Shown here piece after piece: positions 33,092 to 45,114 of a stretch of 64,000 nucleotides of DNA (position 1 is the stretch's first letter; each line of letters begins with the position of its first letter). The translations under genes were made by a program, and so were the position numbers. Origin of the DNA: Zychaea mexicana (Eukaryota; Mucoromycota; Mucoromycetes; Mucorales; Lichtheimiaceae); NCBI RefSeq assembly GCF_025766255.1, contig NW_026516683.1, positions 1 through 64,000 of the forward strand, given 5' to 3'. A model generated the notes under the pieces. That model made no database searches, had not been told where the DNA came from, and saw only the letters and a list, made by a program, of their open reading frames with translations.

Positions 33092-33889
33092 ATGAATCAG
33101 TATTGCCCTTTCTGGTTCATCTCTTTTTCTCTTCTCTCTCTCTCTTTCTCCTTTGCTAGTTGTGTTAGAAGACAAGAAAATGCGAAGCAACGCTTTTTCC
33201 TCTTGGCAGTTTTTCTATTTTCCTCGTACGTGACGATGACGACGACAATGGCAAAGCGAATTATAGTCCAAAACCGCTGTTCACACGATCTGCAGGTCGG
33301 TATGCAAACAAATGACGAGCCCCAAGGTCAAGTGATTCCAATGGCGCCCGGCGGCAGCTCGACTATTGACGTTGCAGATGACTGGGCCGGCCGGGTATGG
33401 GCGCGCGAATCGTGCGATAATCACGTCTGCACATTGGCTAATGCAGACAACCCAGCCTCTCTTGCAGGATTTAAAATGACAGGCGCTGAAAACATCGATT
33501 ATTAAGACATTTCGTATGTCGATGGTTACAACCTGCCAATCCGTATCGAGCCCACACAAATGACAGACTATCCTGTGGAGAGCGACCCGCGGCACTGCCA
33601 GCCCACCTTTTGTGATAAAACACCAAGCTGTCCAAGTGATCTGGTGTCTCTTTCTGCGGCCGATGCGGGTGGTAGTAAATTCGTGGCGTGCCAAAGTGCT
33701 TGTTCAAGATACAAGCAAGATGAGTACTGCTGTACTGGCGCTCATGCAGCACCAGATACTTGCGTGTCAAATCATTTTGCTCAAGCGATCAAAAAGGTGT
33801 GTCCAGATGTATACACTTACCCGTATGATGACAAGCTCAGCGTGTATGCTTGTCAGGCTCCCAAATACACTGTTACGTTCTGCCCATAA
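33092..33889 (+). pseudogene. Thaumatin-like protein gene with in-frame stop
   Basis: Thaumatin-like (PR-5 fold, GH64-TLP) proteins are secreted, Cys-rich and often act on beta-glucans. The frame 33092-33889 encodes about 265 residues: a hydrophobic N-terminus (WFISFSLLSLSFSFA, and again FFLLAVFLFSS), then RIIVQNRC, a WAGRVWARESC segment and Cys-rich C-terminal blocks (PRHCQPTFC, SACSRYKQDEYCC, KVCPDVYTYPYDD) typical of the family. A single TAA at 33503-33505 interrupts it just before DISYVDGYNLPI, a core family motif; both halves are otherwise intact and in the same frame. Either a recent nonsense mutation, programmed readthrough, or a sequencing error. The presence of two hydrophobic N-terminal stretches leaves the exact start uncertain. 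Confidence 0.8.
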
Positions 33890-35059
33890 GATTTGATACA
33901 TAATTTATTCTTTGCCCTTATCATTATTATATCTCCATATACTCATTTGCCTGCATCCACCTTTCACTTCAAGCATACAAAGTTGCATTTACTGTACTTT
34001 AGCCGTTCTGTTCTTTTAATCCCCATGAAGTTTGTAAAATATTTGAGATGTATAGCGTCTCGTTTTTATAAAATTTTCGAGTTTTTAAGAGAGAGGATGA
34101 ATGGTACAGTGTAACAAATGAGTGATAGGTAGCTGTGCTTCATAACGGGAAGAAAGGAGAATAATGATATGGAAGCCCATTAACAATGAATCATATAGAG
34201 AAGGCACAAAGCAAAAAGAGGAAGAACCTCAGGCACTGCACTGAATTTTATCAAGTCGAATATCTATCTAAAACCTAGTATAATTGCTTCTCCAACTGAC
34301 GGAAAGTGAAACAGTGTTAAGAAAGATGTGGTACCTATAGTGAGAAATAGCGTAGTAATAATAACATTTTTGCATTCGTTACAACACCCAATACAGGCAT
34401 TTAACAGCTTTATTGTGAGTTTACACGAACAAAAAAAGAGTACTTCGATCGTACGTACCGAACAAATCCATAATTAAAAGGGCTAATATCAATAAGAGCG
34501 TGACATATCCTTTGTTATTGCTTCAAAAATTTACCTTGACAATGAGAGCATTAGGTGAAACCAGTGGACACAATCTGCTAGCCCTGTTCTAGCTCAGATT
34601 TGACAATGAATCATGCTTCAAAGAAGCCTCTTATTTTGGAAGCATTTTTTGCAGACCGATCGACTTTTCAGCGAATGTAAGAGCATGACAATACAGTTTG
34701 CTGCCAGTGTTGACGATACTTTTATTGTACACGATTTACAAGTCGCTAAAAGGTTTGAAATCTAGTATATGAATTGCGTCATATCGTGTAAACATTTATT
34801 CTTGCAACGAACTTTTGTTTCGTTGGTTAGCTGTAGCCAGTGACGCTCCAACTGGCATCTGCAGGCGTAGCTGCTGATTTTCAAAGTGCTTCTGGATGAG
34901 TAAGTTGCTCGGATAGATGGCATTTGTGTGCTTTCTCCGGGGTGCTTACTTCAAGCAGCAGAATTGAAAAAATGATATTCACCCGTTGTTTTATTTTCAT
35001 TTGACAGAAGAAATCGACAATATGATAACAACTAAAAAAGCAATTTTTTTTGTACAACC
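33890..35059. other. Intergenic, unrecognised
   Basis: About 1.2 kb with no supported gene. ORFs of 60-73 codons (33893-34114 plus, 34881-35063 minus) are not recognised. No repeat noted. Confidence 0.45.
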
Positions 35060-35292
35060 TCATAGCCGAATGGCTTTATGTCCAAAAGAAGCCTCACGTA
35101 GCCACTCGACATAACGCTTGGAGAACATGGACTTGAATACTGAACCCCAAGGAGCAAAAGTATCCAGATCAGACATCAGATTGCATATGTGCTCGATGTC
35201 AGGGACGTATATGAACAACGATCCGCCGTTAAGATCAATTTCAAAGGGTGGGGGGTTTAGAATGTTGAAGCTAATAAGGGTTGAAAAACTGA
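35060..35292 (-). pseudogene. Orphan terminal exon or gene remnant
   Basis: The minus strand is open for about 77 codons without an ATG, starting just after an ACACTCTCAG acceptor-like site and ending TGA at 35060. The reading has convincing protein composition (for example GSLFIYVPDIEHICNLM and FSKRYVEWLREASFGHKA). It looks like the last exon of a gene whose upstream exons I cannot find, or the remnant of a duplicated gene. No family recognised. Confidence 0.35.
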
Positions 35293-35686
35293 GAGTGTGT
35301 TAGAGAATATATACTTTCTTATATTTAAGGGTTCCATCAAAAAGATAAACACAACTGAGGGTTGAATTTATGGTCTGAGGGTGATCTAAACGGGGGATCA
35401 CTTGAGCAGATCGAAAGTGACATATGTATATTAAAAAAGACCATATTAGATATACAGTTGTATTATTAGGTGCTGTTTAAAAATAAATATAGCATTATTC
35501 CCGAATGTTGAGTATTGTTGGTAAAAGAGAAGTAGAGGGGTTGCTTGTATAACCAAGGGGGAAGAACAGAGGAGCTGTGTCAATACAGTAAGAGCAGTAT
35601 AATGCAATAGTAATAAGAATGCAAAAGTATGTAGAAAGCAAAAGGGCATATATATGTTTACACACGACATCGACTAAATGGCTAGT

Positions 35687-38346
35687 TTAGTGGCTCAATG
35701 TTTCGATTTGATCTTTCTCTTTATGAATCGAAGGAGCAGCATTGTCATCGTCGCTCAAGACAACTTCTTGACCATCGACAACTCGGACAGGACCGGTAAA
35801 CCATTTGCGGCCCCATATGGCAAAGTACCCAACCGACAAAATCATGATAAAAGCAAAGGGAGCAATGGCGTAGTTCATGTTGTCGGCAGTGATAGGGGCT
35901 TCAGTAGGGCAGATGAACAAGCAGCAGGTAAAGACAAGCCAGCAGGTTGCAATGGCACCAAATAGGGTGCTAAAGGGACCCAAGTTCCAAGGTCCTAAAC
36001 ATGCAATAAGTGATTTAGTATATTTGGCTGCTGTCGCTTAAAAGAACATAGCAAGGAAAAACTTACCAGGCTTGAACTTGTTGCGAGCGACGGTGATGCG
36101 CAAGACAATAGGAACTAGATACGATAGTTGCGAGCCAATGGTGTTGACAGAGACGATCGATTCGTACGCTGTAGAATTGACCATATAAAGAACGCCAACG
36201 ACACCAGCGACAGTAATGTTGAACCAGACCGAGAGGACCGGGTTGTTGGTGCGAGGGTCAAGCCGATGCAAGTATTTGGAAAAGGGCATAGCACCATCTC
36301 TGGCAAAGGCATAGACCATACGTGACGAGCCGAGGGTAAGACTACTGCCACAGAAAAAAATGGAAAGCATGACAAAGATCAAAAAGACCATGGTCCATGC
36401 ATTGCCAACGCCATCGATAAAGACTTGAACCATTTGAGGTTGGATAGCGTCTTCGCTGACAATCTGAGTCGTAAAGCTTTTGGTCATAAAGCTGGTACCG
36501 ATTAAAAAGATAAAGCCGGAAGCGGCATTGGCGGCGACAGCAGTCAAAATACCAAAGGGTGATCCGTGCTGCGAGTTTTTGGTCTCTATGATAATATTAT
36601 GCATATGTTATTATATGTTGAAAGAATAACGTCTTTTTTCTTGTCGTTCAGGGCATGATGATAAGTTTGCTAGTGGTATGTAGTAAAACTGACCTTCACT
36701 CATGTGAGCAGCACTGTCATAACCGCTCAAAGTGTACTGACTCTGGAGAATGACGAGAAGAAAAGCGTAACCGTCACTGGAAAACCCAGATCCGTTGTAG
36801 AATTCGCTAAACTATTATGGTTATAACATAGTCGGTTAGCATAATCAAATGAGGGGGTTGTAGAAAATTGTATAGAGGTTGATACGCACTACAAAGCTCC
36901 CAGTAGCAAGCGGGCGAGTGACGGCGAGACCGACAACGACAATGAACAGAATACCAAGCATGTTAATCCAAACTAGCAAGTAGAAAGCAGCCAACAAGTT
37001 AATACATATAATAAGACTTCGGTCTGAATGTAGTTTTTAGACCACAAACTTACATGCGAGTTGGTTCATCAAACCGTTCAAGCTAACCGCAATAGAGTTC
37101 ATAGTGCCATGAATAAGTAGGATACCGACATAAATACCGTATTGCATGTAGACAGAAGTGTCAACGTCAGGTTGCCTGATACATGTTAATTATGCAAAAA
37201 AGCAATCCGTAAGTTTTGGGTTTCTAGGAAGCTGTCATCAAAATAGAGTAGTCTTTCTTTTTTTCTTCGTACATACCAAACATTGATTATACCAGCGATG
37301 AATTGTGAAAGACCAAGATCAACGGAAGTAATACCGACTATATCATTCATTTTGTCAAGTCATTAGTTCATTTCTATATGGACTTTTTTTTTTCTTGAAG
37401 CAAAAAGAGTAGATATTGACTCACACACAAGCCCAATCCAGTTGAACCAGCCTAGATAATAGTAAGAAAATGATGTACTTTTTGAGAAGGTGCCCAGAGT
37501 AGAATCGGGAGAACGAAAGATCCAGATGCAAATACAGATCAAGAAAAATACATGTTATTTACCTGTCAGCCAGCAGGCCAAGGGCATGTACTTTGGTGGC
37601 GCAAGTCTACTGACCCAGAAATACAAGCCTGTATAGAAATAATGGGCAATTTGGGAGTATCATATTAATCTACAGTGAGTATATACTGTTCGATCGGCGT
37701 TGCATTGATTGTTGTTAATCAAGTACCTCCGGTGGTAGGATATGCAGAGCAGATCTCAGCAAGAGAACAGGCGACAATCATCGTAAAGATACCAGTGATA
37801 AACCTAAATGTTTAAAAAAGCCATTAAATATAAACTTGTCCTTTCTATAAATTTACATGGAAAAGTTTAAAGTATAGTTTTCCTCACCACCCCCAAATTA
37901 CGCCTAAGCTCCCCGCGTCATTCATTGCATCGCCCCACATCTATAAATGACAGAAATTCAGAGATGAGTGTGAGCATATAGTGAATCGCTTACTATATCC
38001 ACAATCGGTCACGATCGATAGTATCGATTGCTTTGTCTATTTTTTTTTGATCGGATCTAGTATGTCGCGGCCACGGTAATGATACATACGGGTGTCAAGC
38101 CGGAAAGTACTGAGCAGCATGAAAAGGCAATGGCGAAATTGGAAAATGCCGAGATCGAGCGACTCAAGTCCTAAGATATTGAATAAGTATGCTGCTTTAT
38201 ACTACTGAACATATTGTATATAATGTGCAAAATACCTGAGTATAACCTAGTTCACGTAGCAGCTGTTCATCGGCAGTAACGCCAGGATTACCATCTTCAA
38301 CCTGTTTCTCTGTTGCGCCTTTCTTTTCCAAGAATCCAATCGTCAT
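35687..38346 (-). CDS. APC-superfamily amino acid/GABA/choline-type permease
   Basis: Proton-coupled plasma- or vacuolar-membrane importer of amino acids, GABA or choline; exact substrate not predictable. Twelve exons (38346-38236, 38170-38090, 37940-37888, 37803-37727, 37628-37563, 37451-37425, 37337-37277, 37175-37054, 36972-36890, 36811-36694, 36585-36067, 35994-35687) give 541 aa, the normal size, with about 12 hydrophobic segments. Family landmarks: FAIAFSCCSVLSGLTPMW in TM1, the cytoplasmic-loop motif EICSAYPTTGGLYFW, SGYDSAAHMSEET, and the LGSSRMVYAFARDGAMPFS loop. The start ATG at 38346 is followed by a charged N-terminus with an EQLLRELGYTQ element usual in this subfamily. Its own promoter lies in the 38.35-39 kb gap; it converges with the thaumatin-like gene. 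Confidence 0.93.
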
Positions 38347-39971
38347 CTGTTGGATAGTAGTAATAGAGTATAGGGGTTGTGGTAGTAGTGGTTGTCAGTT
38401 TTGGTTAAAAAGTTTTGTTGAAAAAAATGAGGGCAATGATAGTGAATATCACGTGCGACGATTTGTATGTAGTAGTATGATAGAGAGAAAGAGAGAGTGA
38501 ATTGTGTATCAAGAGTTACAAGGAATAAAAGGAAGAAGAGAGTGAGAGAGATGATGGCAGTATGTAGCCCCTTAAATATATTATAGATAAAGAAACGAGG
38601 GAGGGGGAACCGGGGATTGGTGGTGGGTTATAGAGAAATGATACGCACGGATGATATGTTTGGTATGGTGGGTATATATGATTATAACGACGAGACAACA
38701 AGGTTATGAACAAGAGCAGCGTGAGCGTGGGACAAACCCGTTTCCCATAACCGTCCTAGCTAGCAATTCCTAAAACCACTACTGCAGCACCATGACTATT
38801 TACCATGGCGAAACATTGGCATTTATTGCCATGGCTACTTGCTAACCACTTTGTCACGAACATAACGATATAGTGCGATCCGATAAGAAACGTAAAAAAA
38901 AAGATAACGTCGCTTTATTATTACCGGGATTCGAAAACCGCGAATTGTACAAAACATTGTATTTCGCATTGCTGCATCACATAAAGTGTTGTTCCACCGT
39001 TTTTCTCTCTTTTTGATAGCGAAGCAAGGTCCCAAAAAGTCGATTGTCCTACCCTTATTTGTCATCAATTGCCTTTGATTGGGCTTTTCTCAACAGCGAT
39101 CGTGCTTGATTTGGCTTGGAACAGTGCAGGAAAAAGAAAACACTTTAATGCAATCTTATCAGTGCTCCCTCACTCCTGGACGTTGCTGGCGGGGTACACA
39201 ACGACCCAATATCGATTTTGTTATCTTTTTAACTTGGTTATCTTGCGACATGTGGTGCGCTATTCATTTCATATAAGGCCATCTCTATTGTCTATTAGTC
39301 TGCTTGATTTTGAGAAAGAAAGCATAACTCATTCAAGACCTCTCTCTCTCTCTCTCTCTCTCTTATCACAACAAGAAGTACTAATCACTTTTTAGCAAAG
39401 AGATCCATTTATGATCACTGTGACTTCCCAAGAAGGCACGATGCTTTGTAAGCTGTGTGAAAAATACATACACCACTCGTCGTGCATCAGCCATGATCCC
39501 CAAGAAAAAAACAGCCCAAAAGTACTATGTGTAGGTCAGTGCTTTTTGGCCATGGAAAACAGTCGTGGACTTGTTGAAAATCACTTTTCCCACAAACAGC
39601 TTGCAATAGTACGTTATAAACATCTGATTGGTGGGGAATTAAATACTTTTCGGTCAACCTCCCACGGACCTGTTGGCTTTTTTATGTTTTTACGCACGCC
39701 CCATGTCTTCCTCTCTACTCCTTGCTGTCGGCGCAAACATGGAATTGACAGATGTGCTAAAAAGAGAGGTACTAAGAGAGTTAAAACAAAGCTGCTGCAT
39801 GTCAAAAACGTCAAAACGGGCAAACAATTTCATTTTTCCAAATGCGCCCCGCCCTGGGCAGATGCCCATTATACAGCGTCTGTGACCGTAAATTTTACGC
39901 TCTCGTAGTCGGGGTCAGCTAAATGAGCACACACACACACAAAAGCGTTGCTTATAACAAACAACATAAAC
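38347..39971. other. Intergenic between permease and PPR gene
   Basis: Contains a (TC)n run at 39341-39362 and poly-pyrimidine stretches. The plus ORF 39411-39908 (165 codons, several Cys) has no domain I recognise and lies directly upstream of the PPR gene; I treat it as chance or UTR. Divergent promoters for the permease (minus) and PPR gene (plus) must lie here. Confidence 0.4.
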
Positions 39972-42257
39972 ATGCTCTCGAGAACAGGTGCCAGGGCCTG
40001 CTTGGCAGCTGGCCGACGACATATACCCGCCTCACTACGCCATTCGCTTGCGCCTGCACGAATAACAACAACCGAGCAACAGCCATGCACAGCAACAGCA
40101 GTTTTGACATTGCAGATCGATTACGGTCGGCGACGCCATTTCGCGAGCAACACGAAAAACAGTACGCCAACGACACAGAATAAAGAGTTAGCTACCATGC
40201 TACGAGCGATTGAACAAGAAAATATCATACAGACACGCAAATCCTTCTCACTCGTACGCAATTCAGATCGAGCGTTACTTGATCGCGACGCGATCCGCAA
40301 AGTATTAATGCTTGTTCGTAAAGGCGAAAAGTATGCAGATTTAGCATTTGTGCGTGAAGTGGTCGAAACCATGGAGGATCAGTTTGGTCTCAAGCCTGAG
40401 CATTTTGAATACCATGCGCTTATCTATGCGTATGGTGTACACGGACGGCCTGGACCCACATACCGAGTGTTGGACATGATGCGCGCCAACAACGTCAAGC
40501 CGACAACACATACGTACAATACTATACTGGGTTGTTATAAGCGTGCGAACGACGAAGTATCGGCACTACGGATATTCAGGATGATGAAAAAGCAAAATGT
40601 CAAACGTGATCTCGTCACATACAACACGTTGATCCATTTCATCGAGCCAGCCAAAGCGCTCGCGCTCTACGAGGAGATGGTGCAACAGAAAGTCAAGCCG
40701 GACGGATACACCTATTCGACTATTCTCAGCATTGCGACGCGCGAAAAAAACACAGAGATAGGTGATAGTGTCTATAATGAAGTGCTCGCCAACCCTAACG
40801 ACGCCGTGGATACCTTTACAATCAACAGCTTGCTGGCATACAAGGCGAACGGTCAAGAAGACTTCAAGGGTGCTTTGGATCTGTATTATAGTTTACCGCA
40901 ACGGTTTCCGGATGTCAAGACCGACATTGTTACATACAACATTATGCTCGACGCATGTCTCAAAGAAGACAATCCAGGTCGTGCCTTCACCATTTTCGAC
41001 GACCTTAAGGCTGCCAATTGCACGCCGACTGTCATTACCTATGGCACATTGATCGACGCCGAGGCGAGACTGAACAATATGAATGGCGCGCTCCGATTAT
41101 TCGACGACATGACGTATCGATCCATCAAGCCCAACGAACGGGTCTTGTCATCACTTGCCAATTTGGCTGCTCGAGAATCCGATCCAAAATTGCTGACGCG
41201 CGTATGTGATACTGTACAACGGTATAGCGACGAATTCCGACTCGATGCAATGGCATACAATGGATTATTGAGCGGATTAGCGAGACACGGACGCTCTGCG
41301 CAGGCACAGATGCTCTATGATCAAGTGTTTCGCCACGATTCGCGCCGAGCCGACATTGCCACGTTTACCAATTTAATGCTGGCGTATGTCAACGACAATC
41401 AGTTGGATGACGCCATGGATATCTATTACGAGTTGCGAGAACACTATCAAAATGCCGAGCCGGGCCAGGCCAAGGTTACGCTCGACACGACGTTCTATAC
41501 GACCTTACTATCTGCCATGACAGCATTGCCGGGACAAGAGATGCATGGTTTAGACGCAGCACCGAATTATGCATACATGGTTGAAGATAAGCAAGACATT
41601 GTTGACAATCTCGACGGCACATCGCAGCCTAACCTTTTACGGGCGCTGACACTGTTCAACGACATGCGACGACTCCTCATCCGGCCCAATGCGCACGTGT
41701 ATACTACCATGTTGTATGCATGTGCGAAATACCGAGACGCTTTTGCCCTGGAACAGATCCACCGATTGATCCGTATGGACTTGTACTTTGATCCGGACAC
41801 GGCCGTCTACAACGCACTGATGGACGCGTACAACCGGGTGGGTGACGGTCAGGTTGTGTTGCAAATGTGGGACGTGTTGATGTTGTCGTCCGCACCCAAA
41901 ACGGCGATCGATCAGGTGACCATCTCAGTCGTGCTTGACAGCTGTGGACACAATGGTTACAGCCACAAGGCGTACGATGTCTGGCGCAGGGCCAAGCGGT
42001 CAGGGTTCGAACTCAACACGAACAACTACAACTCGTATATTGAATGCTTGTGTCGACAGAGAGGGCGAACTGGATGGGATGAGGCACGACGCGTGATCAG
42101 TGAGGAGATGCGGCCCCCGCGGTTGTCGAGTGATCCACGACCGGCGGTGGAAGAAAAGACGGTGAATACGCTGATTGCATTTGCACGGAAAAAGGGATTT
42201 GCGCCAGAAGAAGTGGATGAATTGGAAGCGTGGAAGACGCAACTGCTGCTGTTATAA
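39972..42257 (+). CDS. Mitochondrial pentatricopeptide-repeat (PPR) protein
   Basis: PPR proteins bind organellar RNA and act in its processing, stability or translation. Single exon, 761 aa from ATG 39972; the frame further upstream has only non-ATG codons. The N-terminus is rich in Arg, Ala, Ser and Leu without acidic residues (MLSRTGARACLAAGRRHIPA), a typical mitochondrial presequence. From about residue 130 it is built of degenerate 35-residue helical repeats, e.g. PTTHTYNTILGCYKRANDE, RDLVTYNTLIHF, PDGYTYSTILSIA, TDIVTYNIMLDACLKEDN, PTVITYGTLIDAEA, DAMAYNGLLSGLARHGRSA and PDTAVYNALMDAYNRVGD; at least ten are visible. No extra catalytic domain (no SMR or NYN) is seen. Which transcript it serves cannot be read from the sequence. 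Confidence 0.9.
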   Translation: MLSRTGARACLAAGRRHIPASLRHSLAPARITTTEQQPCTATAVLTLQIDYGRRRHFASNTKNSTPTTQNKELATMLRAIEQENIIQTRKSFSLVRNSDRALLDRDAIRKVLMLVRKGEKYADLAFVREVVETMEDQFGLKPEHFEYHALIYAYGVHGRPGPTYRVLDMMRANNVKPTTHTYNTILGCYKRANDEVSALRIFRMMKKQNVKRDLVTYNTLIHFIEPAKALALYEEMVQQKVKPDGYTYSTILSIATREKNTEIGDSVYNEVLANPNDAVDTFTINSLLAYKANGQEDFKGALDLYYSLPQRFPDVKTDIVTYNIMLDACLKEDNPGRAFTIFDDLKAANCTPTVITYGTLIDAEARLNNMNGALRLFDDMTYRSIKPNERVLSSLANLAARESDPKLLTRVCDTVQRYSDEFRLDAMAYNGLLSGLARHGRSAQAQMLYDQVFRHDSRRADIATFTNLMLAYVNDNQLDDAMDIYYELREHYQNAEPGQAKVTLDTTFYTTLLSAMTALPGQEMHGLDAAPNYAYMVEDKQDIVDNLDGTSQPNLLRALTLFNDMRRLLIRPNAHVYTTMLYACAKYRDAFALEQIHRLIRMDLYFDPDTAVYNALMDAYNRVGDGQVVLQMWDVLMLSSAPKTAIDQVTISVVLDSCGHNGYSHKAYDVWRRAKRSGFELNTNNYNSYIECLCRQRGRTGWDEARRVISEEMRPPRLSSDPRPAVEEKTVNTLIAFARKKGFAPEEVDELEAWKTQLLLL

Positions 42258-42874
42258 AACTTCTTTATCCCTCTCTCCCATCTTTCCTTCTCTCTAATAT
42301 CCATACACACACACACACACACTCACTCATCATGTAAAGACAGTATAATATATATATATATATAGACGCCATCCCACTTGTTTCTTCAATACCAACCACT
42401 CTTTCTAAACGCTTTAGCGTGGTTTTTGACAAAGACCGACCGTGTTGATCGGTTGCCATTTCAGTTTCCATGTGCTACGCGCTATCTCAAAGTGCGAGTG
42501 TGAGTGAACAAAGACGGTCGAGGGAGAAATGCTACAGCAACAGAGCAAGTCGTCTTGTCTGTTTCTTTGGAATATCCCCTAGACACCCCCTCGCCCACCC
42601 TCCCTCTCTCTCTCTCTCTCTCTCTTCTATCTCTTTGGTCGATCTCCCTTTATTCTCCTCCCTCTGTCCCTCCCTCCCTCTCACTGACCCACACACACAC
42701 ACACACACAAAATCAACCAGAAAGAAAGCAGCACGCCCCCTTCCTTCCTCTTTTTTTCTCCTTCTTCCTGTTCCTCTCCAGTTTCTCTCTTTGGTTCTTG
42801 CTTCTTTCTCTTTTCTTTTCTCTTTCTCTCTTCTTTTTTAACTCAAACACACACACACTTTAACTTTTGTTACA
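42258..42874. promoter_or_regulatory. Septin upstream region, CT-rich with microsatellites
   Basis: Between the PPR stop and the septin ATG. Holds (CA)n at 42304-42322, (TA)n at 42348-42363, (TC)n at 42602-42630, (CA)n at 42690-42709 and a long T/C-rich tract to 42840. Pyrimidine-rich leaders like this mark strongly expressed fungal genes, but no TATA box or defined site can be named. Confidence 0.45.
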
Positions 42875-45114
42875 ATGGCACATGTAAGACTTGAGTCATG
42901 ATGAGGTCTTCCTACGAGGTTTCCTGATCGAATGTCGAGTAACATTGTAAATACTGTGCTGTATGTAGAGACTTGGTGGTCGCAGAAAAAACGTCAAGAA
43001 GGGTTTCCAATTCACGCTCATGGTGGTTGGTACGTAAAAGAAAAAGGGAAGAAAGGGCATACGCAAATAAAAGCGTTAGAAATTAAAGCACTTGAATATC
43101 CCCCACCAACACAAAAAAGGTGCTTCGGGCACGGGTCGCACAACGTTTGTCAACACTCTGTGCAACTCTGGCGTGCTGGCCAAGAAGGTATGCGACAATC
43201 CAGAGGAAGCGCATAACGAAGAAGGCATCACCATCAAGCCCGTTTCTGTCGGTAAGTTTTAGAGGCACACCCACCACCACCGCCCATAAAAATTCCCTTT
43301 TCTCAATTCCTCCCACATCCCGCATATGTGATTATTATAAACTCACTTTTGCCTGCGGGTGGCCTCTGGATGATAGAGTTGGATGAAGATGGTGTCAGGT
43401 ACGTAACTCGAAAAAAAAAAATTAGGGATGGGGTCCTTCTCAGGGAGTAGAGAAAAGGGACCCAACGCAGCAGGGAGGGGGAGACAGACTGAGAAGGAAA
43501 ATAAGAAAGAGAGAGAGACCCGCCCACCCGCATATGCGCTCTACTTGACTAACATGTATATACAATGCTTGCTTGCCCTACTACACTGTATGTACATGCA
43601 CACAACTTATCATCAACAACCTATCAGAATCTCGCTGACCATCGTCGATACGCCTGGCTTTGGTGACAACATTGACAACGAGCGATGGTATGTGTGCTAA
43701 AACTAAAGCAACATGAGATGATGGGGGCGCTAGCAAAGTAAAAAAAAACGCATAGTATTGATAACAATGAGATAGCTTCCAAGAAATCGTCGGCTATCTG
43801 GAACGACAGTACGACGATATTTTGGCCGAAGAGTCACGGATCAAGCGTAACCCTCGTTTCCGTGACAATCGAGTCCATGCCTTGCTGTACTTTATTTCAC
43901 CCACTGGACATGCGTAAGCTTTTTTTCAAAATGTTACTACTTATCTGCCTATCGACAAAGCAAAATGACTGATTTGATCATCGGGGGTGGGTGGGTGGCT
44001 ATGCTGGACCATACAGATTGCGCGAAATTGATATTGAGCTGATGCGTCGCCTGAGCCCACGTGTCAACGTCATTCCTGTCGTGGGTCGTGCAGATTCGCT
44101 GACCCCACAAGAACTGAAGGATTTCAAGAGAAGAGTCAGTTGTTTTTATCAGTTTGTCTTGAAAAGGATGATCCTTATGTGATATCTTACAAATGCTGAA
44201 TAGATCATGGAGGATATCGAGCATTACAACATCCCCATATACAATTTCCCTTACGACGTGGAAGAAGACGACGAAGACACGATTGAAGAAAACAGTGAGT
44301 TGCGAGCACTCTTGCCGTTTGCGATCATTGGCAGTGACGAAGAGATCCACGTGGGTGGTCGCACCGTGCGTGGCCGTCAGTATCCATGGGGTGCTGTGGA
44401 AGGTAAGCATTTACAAAGGACTCTTACATCATCATCATCATCTTCCTCGTAGTGCTAACAAGCGGTACTCTATGTCATGTGAACACTGCTTCCCTTATTA
44501 TAAATTGTGGTGAAAATAGTTGACAATCCACAACACTCTGACTTTGCCAGACTTCGGTCTGCACTGCTCAGGTGAGTGATATTGCCTCCAAGCTAGGCGT
44601 AGCCATCAGTGTTGTGTACATTTACCAAGCAATGATATCAATTATTTAAGTTCTTGTAGCTCGCACCTACAGGACCTCAAGGAGATCACCCACGACTTTC
44701 TTTACGAGAACTACCGTACCGAGAAGCTCAGCCGCACTGTCAGTGGTGGCGAAGCAGAGTATGTCTTCTTTTGTGACTTTTGCTAGAACGATTGCAAAGT
44801 TATTCACTCTCTGATATTATAGGGATGCTGCTCTCAATGCCGAGGACATGGCCAGTCAAAGCGTTCGCTTGAAGGAAGAACAGCTGAGGAAGGAAGAAGA
44901 AAAGGTCAGTAGTAGTACTTTGGCCCACTCTACGAATAGGGCGTTCACATTTTTTTTCCTAACTCCAAAAATCGATCTTGAACTCCAGCTCCGCGACATT
45001 GAACTGAAGGTTCAGCGAGAAATCCAAGAAAAGAGACAAGAGCTGTTGAGCAAGGAAGAAGCCTTACGTAGTTTGGAGTCGCGATTGGCACAGGCCCAAA
45101 TAGCAGATGCTTAA
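42875..45114 (+). CDS. CDC11: Septin, Cdc11/AspA type
   Basis: GTP-binding cytoskeletal protein that assembles into septin filaments at sites of polarity and septation. Twelve exons (42875-42883, 42969-43029, 43120-43251, 43377-43398, 43628-43687, 43776-43913, 44017-44134, 44204-44402, 44520-44571, 44660-44758, 44823-44904, 44989-45114) give 365 aa. The first coding exon is three codons; another is 22 nt. RRKNVKKGFQFTLMVVG leads to the P-loop GASGTGRTTFVN, where Arg replaces the usual Lys, a Cdc11-type feature. G3 is DTPGFGDNI and G4 is GRAD rather than AKAD. PRVNVIPV, YNFPYDVEEDDEDT, RQYPWGAVE and LKEITHDFLYENYRTEKL are septin signatures. A short coiled coil ends the protein, so the C-terminal extension is shorter than in yeast Cdc11. 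The last intron (84 nt) is open in frame. Confidence 0.94.

Noticed and set aside
39411..39908. 165-codon plus ORF upstream of the PPR gene
   Set aside because: Composition and Cys spacing match no family, and it lies in the promoter interval; not enough to call a gene.
42448..42863. Plus ORFs rich in Ser, Leu and Phe before the septin
   Set aside because: They are readings of CT-rich leader DNA and CA/TC microsatellites.
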